Assembly: GCF_900128425.1 (NCBI RefSeq)
Contig: NZ_LT635782.1
Span: 345,432-375,482, forward strand
Direction: 5' to 3'
Origin: Anaerococcus urinomassiliensis
Lineage (GTDB): Bacteria > Bacillota > Clostridia > Tissierellales > Peptoniphilaceae
Length of the DNA: 30,051 bases
The first letter of the stretch is position 1; each line of letters begins with the position of its first letter. Under the pieces are notes generated by a model that saw nothing but the letters and a program-made list of their open reading frames with translations, had not been told where the DNA came from and did not search any database. Positions 17,221 to 26,271 of the stretch are shown in pieces. The translations under genes were made by a program, and so were the position numbers.

Positions 17221-17252
17221 AAAAGACAAGTCATAGGCTTGTCTTTTTCTAA
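17221..17252. terminator. Bidirectional intrinsic terminator
   Basis: AAAAGACAAG (17221-17230) pairs with CTTGTCTTTT (17238-17247). An A run upstream and a T run downstream let it serve both the transporter on the plus strand and the convergent gene on the minus strand. Confidence 0.9.
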
Positions 17253-17254
17253 GG

Positions 17255-17962
17255 CTATTTTAATGTTATTTCTGGTTCATTTTTTGTAAGAATCTTGATT
17301 TCTGTTTGGCAATTAAGATATTTTTCAAAACTTTTTGCCATAGTATTTAATGCTTCCTTATGGTCTTCGTCTCTATCTGGGTCAATGGATTCCATTATTA
17401 AAACAGCGTTTTTTGTATCTTCTGTAATCATTGTACGAACGCCATCTCTCCAGTTAAAACATCTGCAAATTGCACCGGTATCATCTACATATGCTAGTTC
17501 ACCAGGATATGTTTCAGATTCGTTATCATCTCCCAATGCTTGGAATTTGTCTCCACCTTCAGTGATTTTTAATACCATATCACCATCAAACTTATCAAAA
17601 TCTTCAGCGCCAGCCGGAATAGCGTAGGATAATGAAACGGCATTGTAAATGTCAACTAATGGGTTGATTGAACCAACAGGATTGCCTTTGTCTACTCTTT
17701 TTAGTAGGGCTTCTATAGCACATCTTGCACCTTTTTTGCTTTTAAATTTCTTGAATGCATCTCTCCATACCTTTATTACTTTATTTTCAGAAAAAACTGG
17801 TTCAGTTAAGTAATCATAAGCTTTTTCGTTTGCTTCATTAAGCATATCTTTTATTTCTCTACTAGAAGATTCATTGTTTTCAATTCCTTTTGCTATAACT
17901 ACTCCAATTTTTGCATCTGGGAATAGTTCGAAAAAGGATGAATCTGCGATAAATTTGGTCAT
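17255..17962 (-). CDS. B3/B4 tRNA-binding domain protein
   Basis: A 235-residue cytoplasmic protein resembling the stand-alone B3/B4 domain of the phenylalanyl-tRNA synthetase beta subunit. The core GNPVGSINPLVDIYNAVSL (around residues 100-120), the early IPKGAEDF-like IPAGAEDFDKF and the later CRCFNWRDG segment are typical of this family. In the synthetase, this module edits mischarged tRNA-Phe; for free-standing versions a trans-editing role is plausible but unproven. The start at 17962 is chosen because AAGGAGGG lies 4 nt upstream; a longer frame to 17989 would put that site inside the coding sequence. It is a single gene, convergent with the transporter. Confidence 0.82.
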   Translation of the reverse strand: MTKFIADSSFFELFPDAKIGVVIAKGIENNESSSREIKDMLNEANEKAYDYLTEPVFSENKVIKVWRDAFKKFKSKKGARCAIEALLKRVDKGNPVGSINPLVDIYNAVSLSYAIPAGAEDFDKFDGDMVLKITEGGDKFQALGDDNESETYPGELAYVDDTGAICRCFNWRDGVRTMITEDTKNAVLIMESIDPDRDEDHKEALNTMAKSFEKYLNCQTEIKILTKNEPEITLK

Positions 17963-18120
17963 AAAACCCTCCTTAATCTTTTCATCCATTATATTAATAA
18001 GTTAAAATTAAGTCAAATAAAGATATGTATTTAATAAGATTCTTTATGTAAATTTAACAACAAAAGAAGTAATATATAAGCATAAATACAAAATGTAAAC
18101 TACAAAAGAAAGGAAAAGTT

Positions 18121-19365
18121 ATGGCAAATAGAGAAGATAAAAGAAAGAAGGGCCTTCCATCATTTGTTAGTGCCTTGCTTGGAGCAATAGTTGGTGGTTT
18201 ACTAGTGTATGTATTAACCACGACAATATCAGTAAAAAGCAACAATCAAGAAAAGCAAGTAGCTAGTAATAAAGTGGAAGAAAATATCGATACAAAAACT
18301 AATAAACAAAAAATAGAAATATCTGACAATCCATCAATGGAATCAGTAGTAGTAAAAAAATCTATAGACAGTGTAGTAGGAATTACTACGGTATCTAAAG
18401 TTGTAGAACAAACTTTTTGGGGACCACAATCAGGCTATGCTGAAGGAATAGGATCTGGTTCAATTGTAAGTTCAGATGGTTATATAGTGACAAACTCTCA
18501 CGTAGTAAGTGACGGGGACGCTAGTGAAATAAATGTACTCTTCAGCGATGGATCTACAGCAGAAGCTGACCTCGTATGGAATGATGCTACACTTGACCTG
18601 GCTATAGTAAAAGTTAAAAAGGATAATCTACCAGTAATGCAACTAGGTGATAGTGACAAGATGGGAGTAGGAGATAGGGTCGTTGCTATAGGTAATCCAC
18701 TAGGATTGCAACTTCAATCAACAGTAACATCTGGTATAATATCAGGCCTAAATAGGAGCGTAAGCTTTAATACAGGTGCTCAGATGGATGGATTGATGCA
18801 AACAGATGCTGCTATAAATGCCGGAAACTCAGGAGGAGCTCTACTAAATTCAAAAGGTGAGCAAATAGGAATCAATACAGCAAAAGCTGGTAATAGCGAC
18901 GGAATAGGATTTGCTATACCAATAAATCTAGTAAAGCCAATTATCGAGCAAATCAAAGAAAGTGGAGAATACCACTCAGTATACCTAGGCATCACTGGCC
19001 AATCATTAGACTACTTCTTACAATACCCTCAAGTAAATCTAGGAGAGTTAGAAGGCAAAGAAGGTGTATTTGTAACAAGCGTATTTGATGATAGCGAGGT
19101 TCTAGAAAAGGGTGATTTGATTACGGCCATAGATGGAAACAAAGTCACTGATATGCTTTCATTGAGAAAGAACTTACTAAGCTATAAGGTAGGTGACAAG
19201 GCAACTATTACAGTATTAAGGGATGGAAAATCAATCGATCTAGACTTTACATTCTCAATAGACTCATCAAATGTAGATGAGTATAAACAAGCTAAACCTG
19301 AAAATCAAATACAAAATGATAAGGATAATGATAGATCATTAAATCCATTCAAAAATCTACCATAA
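18121..19365 (+). CDS. htrA: HtrA/DegP-type membrane-anchored serine protease
   Basis: A 414-residue S1C protease acting outside the membrane on misfolded or secreted proteins. Positive N-terminus then one membrane segment (about 16-36), a charged linker, a trypsin-like domain (about 75-260) and one PDZ domain (about 285-375). The catalytic triad is H127 (TNSHVV), D159 (DLAIV) and S237 (GNSGGA). AAAGGAAAA precedes the ATG. It lies alone, divergent from the B3/B4 gene, and a terminator follows. In Firmicutes such proteases are often under cell-envelope stress control, but I see no clear operator here. Confidence 0.95.
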   Translation: MANREDKRKKGLPSFVSALLGAIVGGLLVYVLTTTISVKSNNQEKQVASNKVEENIDTKTNKQKIEISDNPSMESVVVKKSIDSVVGITTVSKVVEQTFWGPQSGYAEGIGSGSIVSSDGYIVTNSHVVSDGDASEINVLFSDGSTAEADLVWNDATLDLAIVKVKKDNLPVMQLGDSDKMGVGDRVVAIGNPLGLQLQSTVTSGIISGLNRSVSFNTGAQMDGLMQTDAAINAGNSGGALLNSKGEQIGINTAKAGNSDGIGFAIPINLVKPIIEQIKESGEYHSVYLGITGQSLDYFLQYPQVNLGELEGKEGVFVTSVFDDSEVLEKGDLITAIDGNKVTDMLSLRKNLLSYKVGDKATITVLRDGKSIDLDFTFSIDSSNVDEYKQAKPENQIQNDKDNDRSLNPFKNLP

Positions 19366-19378
19366 AAGTAAAAATAAA

Positions 19379-19411
19379 ACTAGCAGTATGTAAAAATATT
19401 GCTAGTTTTTT
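19379..19411 (+). terminator. Intrinsic terminator after htrA
   Basis: ACTAGCA (19379-19385) pairs with TGCTAGT (19400-19406), with a few more AT pairs inside, followed by a T run. Confidence 0.85.
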
Positions 19412-19457
19412 AGTGAAAATAATCAAACAAATTATTGCAAAATCAAGGCTTAAATAA

Positions 19458-19525
19458 GTCAAGAAAAAACCTTGACATGATATTTATTGGAGTGTATAAT
19501 ATACAAGTCAAGAAATTATCTTGAC
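19458..19525 (+). promoter_or_regulatory. ylxM-ffh promoter bracketed by two identical inverted repeats
   Basis: TTGACA (19472-19477) and TATAAT (19495-19500) are 17 bp apart, a full consensus promoter. GTCAAG-N7-CTTGAC occurs at 19458-19476, overlapping the -35, and again at 19507-19525, just after the start point. Arms are perfect in both and the copies are 49 bp apart. This arrangement suggests a repressor that blocks or loops the promoter. I do not recognise the operator. Confidence 0.8.
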
Positions 19526-19574
19526 AGGCTAATTATATTAAAATAACTTTTAATATAAAAAGTAAGGACCGATT

Positions 19575-19898
19575 ATGGAAAAAATTGTTAAAGTGGCTGA
19601 ATTATACGACATATATGGACCGCTACTAAATGAAAAGCAAAGAGATGTTATCAATTGCTATTATAACGAGGACTTGTCTTTACAAGAGATTGCAGAAAAC
19701 AAAAATAAGAGTAAACAAGCAATTTCAGATATGATGACAAGGACAGTTGATAAGCTATTTGAGTTTGAAGATGAGCTTTCTTTACTAGAAAAAAAAGATG
19801 AGCTCAAAGATGCTCTTACGAGTATAAGAGAGCTGATGGAAAATTCAAAAAACAAAGAAGCAATTGAGAAGATAACTGAGACAATTGAAAGAATTTAG
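19575..19898 (+). CDS. ylxM: YlxM-type DNA-binding protein of the SRP operon
   Basis: A 107-residue protein. An N-terminal helix-turn-helix of the sigma-70 region 4 type (about 30-60, LSLQEIAENKNKSKQAISDMM core) is followed by acidic and lysine-rich helices that may form a coiled coil. YlxM stands directly before ffh in most Firmicutes and has been linked to signal recognition particle function. The gap to ffh is 11 nt. Whether it binds the paired operators in front of its own gene is an open question that this context raises. Confidence 0.9.
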   Translation: MEKIVKVAELYDIYGPLLNEKQRDVINCYYNEDLSLQEIAENKNKSKQAISDMMTRTVDKLFEFEDELSLLEKKDELKDALTSIRELMENSKNKEAIEKITETIERI

Positions 19899-19909
19899 GG
19901 AGTGATAAT

Positions 19910-21256
19910 ATGGTGTTTGAAGGCCTAGCCGATAGGCTCCAAGAAAGTCTTGGAAAACTTACCGGAAAAGGAAAATTAACAGAAAAAGACATCGACAACG
20001 CTATGAGGGAGATTAGGCTTTCACTTCTAGAAGCTGACGTTAACTACAAGGTAGTAAAAGACTTTGTAAAGACTGTCAAAGAAAGATCCCTTGGCGAAGA
20101 TGTAATGACATCCCTTACTCCTGGTCAAATGGTAGTTAAGATTGTAAATGAAGAACTTACCAATTTGATGGGTAAAGAAAATTCTAGATTAGATTTAAAA
20201 GGTTCTACCCCACACGTTGTAATGATGGTGGGACTCCAAGGTTCAGGTAAAACAACTCATTCAGGTAAGCTTGTTTATAAGCTAAAAAAAGAAAACAGGA
20301 ATCCAATGCTAGCAGCCCTAGATATTTATAGGCCAGCTGCTATAGAACAACTTAAAGTTGTCGGCAAAAAGGCAGATACCTTTGTTTTCGAACAAGGTAA
20401 AGAAGATCCAGTAAAGATTGCCCTTGAAGCAAAAAATTATGCTAGGGCAAACAATTACGACACAGTAATCCTTGATACAGCTGGTCGTTTGCAAATTGAC
20501 ACTGATCTTATGGATGAGCTTAAAAAAATCAAGGAAGTAACCAAGCCTGATGAGATACTTCTAGTAGTAGATGCCATGACTGGCCAAGAGGCAGTCAATG
20601 TAGCAAAAACCTTTGACGACTACCTTGATATCACAGGTGTAATACTTACCAAGCTTGACGGTGATGCTAGAGGAGGGGCTGCCCTATCAATCAGACAAGT
20701 TGTAGGCAAGCCAATCAAATTTGTCGGAGTTGGAGAAAAACTAGAAGACCTAGAAGCCTTCTATCCAGATAGGATGGCAAATAGAATCCTAGGTATGGGT
20801 GATGTCTTATCTTTGATCGAAAAAGCTGAAGCACAAATCGATATGGAAAATGCCAAGGCTTTGGAAGAAAAGCTAAGAAATCAAGCATTTACCCTAGATG
20901 ATTTTATGGATCAGATAAATCAGATCAGAAATATGGGGCCTCTGGAAGACTTACTTGCAATGATTCCTGGTGTAAACAATAAGATGCTCAAACAAGTAAA
21001 TGTAGATGACACAGGTTTTGTGAAAATAGAAGCTTTGATCAATTCTATGACTAAAGAAGAGCGCGAAAAGCCAGAAATCATAGGCAAAAGACGAAAAGAG
21101 CGTATATCAAAAGGATCCGGTGTAGATGTCAGAGAGCTAAACAAGCTGTTAAAACAATTTAAAGAACTTAAGAAAATGATGAAACAGGTTTCTAATATCA
21201 ATCAAAAAGGCAAAAAGGGTAGAGGCGGATTTAGGATGCCTAAATTACCTTTTTAG
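19910..21256 (+). CDS. ffh: Signal recognition particle protein Ffh (SRP54)
   Basis: A GTPase that binds SRP RNA and signal sequences on ribosomes and delivers them to FtsY at the membrane. The 448-residue length is standard. An N-terminal helical bundle (1-90) is followed by the G domain with P-loop GLQGSGKTT (108-116), DTAGR, TKLDGDARGGAALS, then the methionine-containing M domain (about 300-430) and a basic tail with GKKGRGGFRMPK. The ribosome binding site GGAG lies upstream. The SRP RNA gene itself is not in the window. Confidence 0.98.
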   Translation: MVFEGLADRLQESLGKLTGKGKLTEKDIDNAMREIRLSLLEADVNYKVVKDFVKTVKERSLGEDVMTSLTPGQMVVKIVNEELTNLMGKENSRLDLKGSTPHVVMMVGLQGSGKTTHSGKLVYKLKKENRNPMLAALDIYRPAAIEQLKVVGKKADTFVFEQGKEDPVKIALEAKNYARANNYDTVILDTAGRLQIDTDLMDELKKIKEVTKPDEILLVVDAMTGQEAVNVAKTFDDYLDITGVILTKLDGDARGGAALSIRQVVGKPIKFVGVGEKLEDLEAFYPDRMANRILGMGDVLSLIEKAEAQIDMENAKALEEKLRNQAFTLDDFMDQINQIRNMGPLEDLLAMIPGVNNKMLKQVNVDDTGFVKIEALINSMTKEEREKPEIIGKRRKERISKGSGVDVRELNKLLKQFKELKKMMKQVSNINQKGKKGRGGFRMPKLPF

Positions 21257-21306
21257 TAGAAACTAAGTAATCATAGGTCGAATTTTATAAAAGGAAAGGA
21301 AGAAAA

Positions 21307-21552
21307 ATGGCAGTAAAAATTAGATTAAAAAGAATGGGACAAAAGAAAAAACCATTTTACAGAGTAGTAGTTGCAGATTCAAGAAGTCCACGTGATGGTA
21401 AATTTATCGAAGAAATTGGTTACTACAATCCTATAAGTGAACCAAAAGAATTCAAAGTAGACAATGAAAAAGCAAAACAATGGATTAAAAATGGTGCAAA
21501 ACCAACATCAATCGTTGAAAAGCTATTCAATGACAACGATATATTAGCATAA
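21307..21552 (+). CDS. rpsP: Ribosomal protein bS16
   Basis: Small-subunit protein needed for 30S assembly. The 81-residue length and the motifs [19 protein letters not shown] and [16 protein letters not shown] are diagnostic. AAGGAAAGGA lies upstream. It is 50 nt after ffh and 4 nt before khpA. Confidence 0.98.
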   Translation: MAVKIRLKRMGQKKKPFYRVVVADSRSPRDGKFIEEIGYYNPISEPKEFKVDNEKAKQWIKNGAKPTSIVEKLFNDNDILA

Positions 21553-21556
21553 GATT

Positions 21557-21781
21557 ATGAAAGAATTAGTAGAAACAATTGTAAAAGAACTAGTAGAAGA
21601 CAAAGAAGCTGTCGAAATCGAAGAAAATCGAAACGATGGAGAAGTAAATATAGTTATCCACGTTGCAGATAGCGATAAGGGTCGTGTTATAGGAGTTAGA
21701 GGAAATATCATCAATTCTATCAGAACCATAGCAAGATCAGCAGCTATAAAGGAAGATGTTAAGGTCAATATAAAAATATGA
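21557..21781 (+). CDS. khpA: KH-domain RNA-binding protein KhpA
   Basis: A 74-residue single KH domain protein (YlqC). The RNA-binding GxxG loop is in GRVIGVRGNIINSIRTI (about 48-64). Known to work with KhpB in RNA binding affecting cell division and elongation in Firmicutes. The start is 4 nt after rpsP without a clear ribosome binding site, so translation is probably coupled. The stop overlaps the rimM start (ATGA). Confidence 0.95.
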   Translation: MKELVETIVKELVEDKEAVEIEENRNDGEVNIVIHVADSDKGRVIGVRGNIINSIRTIARSAAIKEDVKVNIKI

Positions 21782-22263
21782 GGATAAGTGTAGCAGAGAT
21801 TGTAACTACTCATGGGATTAGAGGAAATCTTAAAATAAAAAGCCTTAGTGATAATGAAAATAGGTTTAAAGCCGGGGCAAAAGTACTTATCGATGATAAA
21901 GAGCTAACAGTTGAATCATCCTTTGACCAAAAGGGACTTAAGGTTATAAAATTTGAAGAATATGACGACATTAATGATGTCATCAAATTTGTCGGCAAAG
22001 ATATAACCATAGATGAAGCTGACCTAGGCGAGCTAGGAGAAGATGAGTACTACGTTTATAAACTAATAGGTCTTGATGTTTACGACAATGGGCAAAAAGT
22101 CGGCAATATCATAGACGTAATCACAGGTGTATATCCTAATGATGTTTATGTTATAAAGACAGACAAAGATGAAATTTATTTTCCAGCTTTAAATGCTACA
22201 ACTAAAAATATTGATTTTGAAAAGAATATTATAGAAATAGAAAATTTTAGTGATTATGAATAA
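21778..22263 (+). CDS. rimM: Ribosome maturation factor RimM
   Basis: A 161-residue factor for 30S head assembly that binds S19. The N-terminal RimM barrel (ISVAEIVTTHGIRGNLKIK) and C-terminal PRC barrel (around 90-160, with YYVYKLIGLDVY and IYFPAL) are seen. Length is normal. It overlaps khpA by 4 nt and trmD by 8 nt. Confidence 0.96.
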   Translation: MRISVAEIVTTHGIRGNLKIKSLSDNENRFKAGAKVLIDDKELTVESSFDQKGLKVIKFEEYDDINDVIKFVGKDITIDEADLGELGEDEYYVYKLIGLDVYDNGQKVGNIIDVITGVYPNDVYVIKTDKDEIYFPALNATTKNIDFEKNIIEIENFSDYE

Positions 22264-22963
22264 GATAACAATCCTTACCCTATTTCCAGAAAGTTTTGAA
22301 TTTTTAAAAACTTATGGAGTAATAGGTAAAGCTATATCAAAGGGTTTATTAGAATTAGAACTTGTAAATATAAGAGATTTTTCAAACGATAAACACAACC
22401 ACGTTGATGATACGGTTTATGGTGGAGCAGCGGGCATGCTAATGAAGCCAAAACCATTATATGATGCATTAATGTCTGTAAAAAAACCAAACTCCAAAGT
22501 AGCCTATATGTCAGCTGCAGGGAGAGTATTAAATCAGAAATTAGCAATCGACTTTGCAGAGATTAAAGATCTTATAATCATTTGTGGCCACTATGAAGGT
22601 ATAGATGCAAGGATAACTAATCACTATGTCGACTACGAGATATCCATAGGAGACTATGTCCTAACAGGTGGTGAAATACCTGCAATGGTTCTAATAGACT
22701 CAATGGCAAGATTTATAGATGGAGTAGTTGGTAAGGAAGAATCACTAAAGACAGATTCTCACTACAATATATTATTGCAGCAAGATGAATACACAAAGCC
22801 ACGAGAGTTTAATGGATACATAGTCCCAAATGAGCTTACAAGTGGTGACCATAAGAAAATCAAAGAATGGAACAGAAAATCTGCAATAGCAAAAACAAAA
22901 AAAGTTAGACCAGACTTATATGAAAAATTCCTAAGAGAGGAGAATGAAAATGGATTTAATTAA
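22256..22963 (+). CDS. trmD: tRNA (guanine-N1)-methyltransferase TrmD
   Basis: Methylates G37 of tRNAs reading CNN-type codons, using S-adenosylmethionine bound in a trefoil knot, to prevent frameshifts. With the ATG at 22256 the protein has 235 residues and starts [14 protein letters not shown], the usual start; a GTG two codons earlier is in frame but less likely. GHYEGIDAR and [17 protein letters not shown] form the knot and SAM site. It overlaps rimM and rplS. Confidence 0.96.
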   Translation: MNKITILTLFPESFEFLKTYGVIGKAISKGLLELELVNIRDFSNDKHNHVDDTVYGGAAGMLMKPKPLYDALMSVKKPNSKVAYMSAAGRVLNQKLAIDFAEIKDLIIICGHYEGIDARITNHYVDYEISIGDYVLTGGEIPAMVLIDSMARFIDGVVGKEESLKTDSHYNILLQQDEYTKPREFNGYIVPNELTSGDHKKIKEWNRKSAIAKTKKVRPDLYEKFLREENENGFN

Positions 22964-23297
22964 AAAAATTGAACAAGAAAACTTACGTGAAGATCAATAT
23001 GACTTTAATGTAGGTGACACAGTTAGAATATCTTACAGAATCAAAGAAGGTGACAAAACTAGACTTCAAGATTTTGAAGGAACAGTTATTAAAATCAAAG
23101 AAGGCGGAATCAACAAATCATTCACACTAAGAAGAATTTCTTACGGTGTTGGCGTAGAAAGAACCTTCTTATACAACTCACCAAGAATTGAAAAACTAGT
23201 AGTAACAAGACACGGTAAAGTACGTCGTGCTAAACTAAACTACCTAAGAGGACGTCAAGGTAAGGCTACTAAAGTTAAAGAAAAAACAAATTATTAA
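22950..23297 (+). CDS. rplS: Ribosomal protein bL19
   Basis: Large-subunit protein at the 30S-50S interface. [27 protein letters not shown] and the [15 protein letters not shown] tail are diagnostic. The start at 22950 (115 residues) is preferred over the ATG at 22944, because AGGAG at 22938-22942 is 7 nt from the former and only 1 nt from the latter. It begins inside the end of trmD, and a terminator follows. Confidence 0.97.
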   Translation: MDLIKKIEQENLREDQYDFNVGDTVRISYRIKEGDKTRLQDFEGTVIKIKEGGINKSFTLRRISYGVGVERTFLYNSPRIEKLVVTRHGKVRRAKLNYLRGRQGKATKVKEKTNY

Positions 23298-23306
23298 AAA
23301 TTTCTG

Positions 23307-23331
23307 GCTGTATGATTCATACAGCTTTTTT
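23307..23331 (+). terminator. Intrinsic terminator after rplS
   Basis: GCTGTATGA (23307-23315) pairs with TCATACAGC (23317-23325), less the innermost bases that must form the loop, followed by TTTTTT. A possible -10 box TATAAT for the next gene is at 23348-23353. Confidence 0.88.
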
Positions 23332-23379
23332 ATTGAGGAAATTTTGATATAATAGACCTAGTATGTAGGGGGGTAAATT

Positions 23380-24222
23380 ATGGCAATGAATATAAATTGG
23401 TATCCTGGTCATATGAAAAAGACCAAGGAGGATATTGAAAACAACCTAAAACTTGTAGATATTGTTCTTGAAATAATAGACGCAAGAATACCTTCTTCAA
23501 GCAGGAATCCAATGCTTGATGATATAATTGGTGATAAGCCTAGGATAATTATAATGAACAAAGCTGACCTTGCAGATAAGAGTATCACTAGTCAGTGGAT
23601 TGATGAATTCAAAAACAGAGGAATATCTGCAATTAGAATGAACTCCAAAGAAAACATAAATGCTAAAAAAATCTATGATTTAGCAAGAGAATCATTGAGC
23701 GAGAAATTTGACAAGCACAAAGAAAAAAACATAGAGAACCAAACAATTCGCATGATGATTGTAGGGGTTCCCAATGCTGGCAAGTCAACTTTCATAAACA
23801 ATATTTCAAAAAGGAAGGGCGCCAATGTAGGTAATAGACCAGGGGTTACAAAAACCAAGCAATGGATCAAAACAAATGCCAATATAGAATTATTGGATAC
23901 ACCGGGTGTTTTGTGGCCGAAATTTGACGAAGAAACTGGCCTAAATCTATCCTACACCCACGCCATAAAAGATGAGATACTAAATATAGAAGATTTGACC
24001 CTTAAATTTTTGGAAAAAATAAAAGAGGAATATCCAGCAAATTTACAAGAGCGTTATGGGGTGGATGTAGAAAAACCAGCCTTAGAAATCTACGAGGATA
24101 TTGCTAGAAAAAGGGGAGCTGTTACAAAGGGTGGAGACTTTGACTACACTCGAACAGCTAATATAATTCTCACAGATTTTAGAAATGGAAAACTTGGGAA
24201 AATAAGCTTGGAAAGACCATGA
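23380..24222 (+). CDS. rbgA: Ribosome biogenesis GTPase RbgA (YlqF)
   Basis: Circularly permuted GTPase needed for late 50S assembly, acting before uL16 joins. The 280-residue protein shows the permuted order: G4 NKAD (60-63) comes before G1 GVPNAGKS (129-136) and G3 DTPG (173-176). The start NINWYPGHMKK and the C-terminal ANTAR-like helical region are typical. AGGGGG lies upstream of the ATG at 23380. It overlaps rnhB by 4 nt. Confidence 0.96.
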   Translation: MAMNINWYPGHMKKTKEDIENNLKLVDIVLEIIDARIPSSSRNPMLDDIIGDKPRIIIMNKADLADKSITSQWIDEFKNRGISAIRMNSKENINAKKIYDLARESLSEKFDKHKEKNIENQTIRMMIVGVPNAGKSTFINNISKRKGANVGNRPGVTKTKQWIKTNANIELLDTPGVLWPKFDEETGLNLSYTHAIKDEILNIEDLTLKFLEKIKEEYPANLQERYGVDVEKPALEIYEDIARKRGAVTKGGDFDYTRTANIILTDFRNGKLGKISLERP

Positions 24223-24842
24223 TATATTCAGAATATAACGAAAAGATTAAAAAAGAAATCTATGAAAAATATAATTTAATTGCAGGAATTGACGAAGTTG
24301 GAAGAGGTCCTCTAGCAGGACCTGTTGTAACTTGCGCTGTTATTATGAAAAAGGATTCTCATATTGAAGGCGTTACAGATTCCAAAAAACTTAGTAGAAA
24401 GAAGATGCTAAGGCTTAGAGAAGAAATCTTAAAAGATGCCATAGAAATCTCCTATGGTTATGCCAACAATAGAGTTATAGATGATATAAATATCAGACAA
24501 GCAACCCTTCTTGCAATGAAAAATGCAGTAGAATCATTGGAAAACAAACCCGACGTGCTTCTCATAGATGCAGAAAGGATAGATACAAAAATTCCTCAGC
24601 TAAATATTGTAAAGGGTGACCTCAATGAATACGCAATCTCCTGTGCATCAATACTAGCCAAAATTAGAAGAGATGATATTATGATTAATTTCTCAAAGAT
24701 CTACCCATATTATTCTTTTCAAACTAATGTAGGTTATGGAACAAAAAAGCACTATGAGGGCCTTGAAATGTATGGTCCAACACCTATTCATAGAAAAAGC
24801 TTTTTGAGGAAATTCTACCAAAAACAGGAAAGTTTTCTATGA
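24219..24842 (+). CDS. rnhB: Ribonuclease HII
   Basis: Cuts RNA in RNA-DNA hybrids, including single ribonucleotides in DNA. The 207-residue protein has GIDEVGRGPLAGPVV (about 23-37) with catalytic D25 and E26, a third Asp in LLIDAERID, and the C-terminal GYGTKKHYEGLEMYGPTPIHRKSF segment. It is coupled to rbgA (ATGA) and yraN (ATGA). Confidence 0.96.
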   Translation: MIYSEYNEKIKKEIYEKYNLIAGIDEVGRGPLAGPVVTCAVIMKKDSHIEGVTDSKKLSRKKMLRLREEILKDAIEISYGYANNRVIDDINIRQATLLAMKNAVESLENKPDVLLIDAERIDTKIPQLNIVKGDLNEYAISCASILAKIRRDDIMINFSKIYPYYSFQTNVGYGTKKHYEGLEMYGPTPIHRKSFLRKFYQKQESFL

Positions 24843-25186
24843 ATGAGAAAAGAAAAATAGGTGATTTTGGCGAAGATTTGGCTGTTAGCTATATGAGCGA
24901 GAAAGGTTATGAAATTCTTTCCCGTAACTACTTAAAACCCTACGGAGAGATTGATATTGTAGCAATAAAAGATGATATAATATGTTTTGTAGAAGTTAAA
25001 ACCCGTAAGTCATCGAACTTTGCTTATCCTAGAGAGGCTGTCAACTACCACAAACAGCAAAGGATTATCAAAGCAAGTCAAATGTATATGATGGAAAATA
25101 ATATCAATAGTTACTTGATGAGATTTGATGTTGTGGAAGTTTTCACTGAAAGTAGAAAGATAAATTATATAGAAAATGCATTCTAA
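24839..25186 (+). CDS. YraN (UPF0102) endonuclease-like protein
   Basis: A 115-residue protein of the restriction-endonuclease fold. GDFGEDLAVSYMSEKGYEIL, then GEIDIVA and FVEVKTRKS give the E...D...ExK pattern of this family. The function is not settled; the common place beside rnhB and dprA suggests a role in DNA processing. The start is chosen from the 4-nt overlap with rnhB; the end overlaps dprA by 11 nt. Confidence 0.93.
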   Translation: MNEKRKIGDFGEDLAVSYMSEKGYEILSRNYLKPYGEIDIVAIKDDIICFVEVKTRKSSNFAYPREAVNYHKQQRIIKASQMYMMENNINSYLMRFDVVEVFTESRKINYIENAF

Positions 25187-26267
25187 ATATACCGATAGAG
25201 AAATTATTTTATATTTAAATTACATATACTTGGACAATAGACTTATTCATATGATCTATGAAAGAGTTGGCTTTAAGGATTTATTTGAAAGGTCGAGAAT
25301 TGACCTAGACTTTATTCCTGACATTTCCTATGAGAAAATTGTATCTAATAAAAATTTGGAAAGTTTCAAATCATACTATGAAAAAGTTCAAAGGTATGGC
25401 TATACCTATGTGACTTTTCTTGACGATGAATATCCTATCAATTTAAGATACATAGATGATAGACCAACCTTGCTTTTTTATAAGGGGAGTTTAGATAGGG
25501 AAAAGGACAAGAACTCCATTGCATTTGTAGGAGCCAGAAAGTGCACAGACTATGGCAAGTGGGCATGCAAAAATCTTAGTCAAGACATAAGCAGGGCTGG
25601 AATTACAACAGTTTCTGGACTAGCCTATGGTATAGATGCCGCCTGTCACAAGTCGACTCTAGAAGTAGCAGGTAGGTCTATAGGAGTGATAGGCTGTGGT
25701 ATTGACAAAATTTACCCTAAACAGAATAGGAAATTGTACCAAGCTTTAGAAGAAGATGGGCTGATTTTATCAGAATTCCCCCTAGAAACAGAACCTAGAT
25801 CTTATAATTTCCCAAGGAGAAATAGGATAATCTCTGGCATATCTCTTGCTACCGTTGTCATAGAAGCTAAAGAAAAATCAGGTACTATGATTACGACAAG
25901 GTGTGCTCTGGATCAAGGCAAGGAAGTATTTGCAGTTCCTGGAAATATTAATTCTATATACTCTAGAGGTACGAATAAATTGATCCAAGAAGGGTCCAAG
26001 CTTATAACATGTGCAGATGATATCTTAGAAGAATTGGATTATCTATTGGAATATTCCAATATTAAAAATGAAATAGATTACTCTAGCCTTGAAAAGGATG
26101 AGCTAGATATAGTAAAGTATATCGAGGAAAATCCAAATTCCTCAGCAGATATATTATCAGCTGAACTTAAGATTAAGATTGATGAAATAAATTATCTTTT
26201 AACATCACTTGAGTTGAGAGATTTTATTGAGAATATAGGAAATAATGAATTCACAGTAAAGAGGTGA
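25176..26267 (+). CDS. dprA: DNA processing protein DprA
   Basis: Binds incoming single-stranded DNA in natural transformation and loads RecA. The 363-residue protein has an N-terminal helical region (1-90), a Rossmann-like DprA domain (about 100-300) with GARKCTDYG, SGLAYGIDAACH, GCGIDKIYP, NFPRRNRIISG, KSGTMITTRCALDQG and VPGNI, and a C-terminal winged-helix domain (about 305-363). The frame is complete. No other competence genes are in the window; DprA is widespread even where transformation is unknown. Confidence 0.95.
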   Translation: MHSKYTDREIILYLNYIYLDNRLIHMIYERVGFKDLFERSRIDLDFIPDISYEKIVSNKNLESFKSYYEKVQRYGYTYVTFLDDEYPINLRYIDDRPTLLFYKGSLDREKDKNSIAFVGARKCTDYGKWACKNLSQDISRAGITTVSGLAYGIDAACHKSTLEVAGRSIGVIGCGIDKIYPKQNRKLYQALEEDGLILSEFPLETEPRSYNFPRRNRIISGISLATVVIEAKEKSGTMITTRCALDQGKEVFAVPGNINSIYSRGTNKLIQEGSKLITCADDILEELDYLLEYSNIKNEIDYSSLEKDELDIVKYIEENPNSSADILSAELKIKIDEINYLLTSLELRDFIENIGNNEFTVKR

Positions 26268-26271
26268 AATT

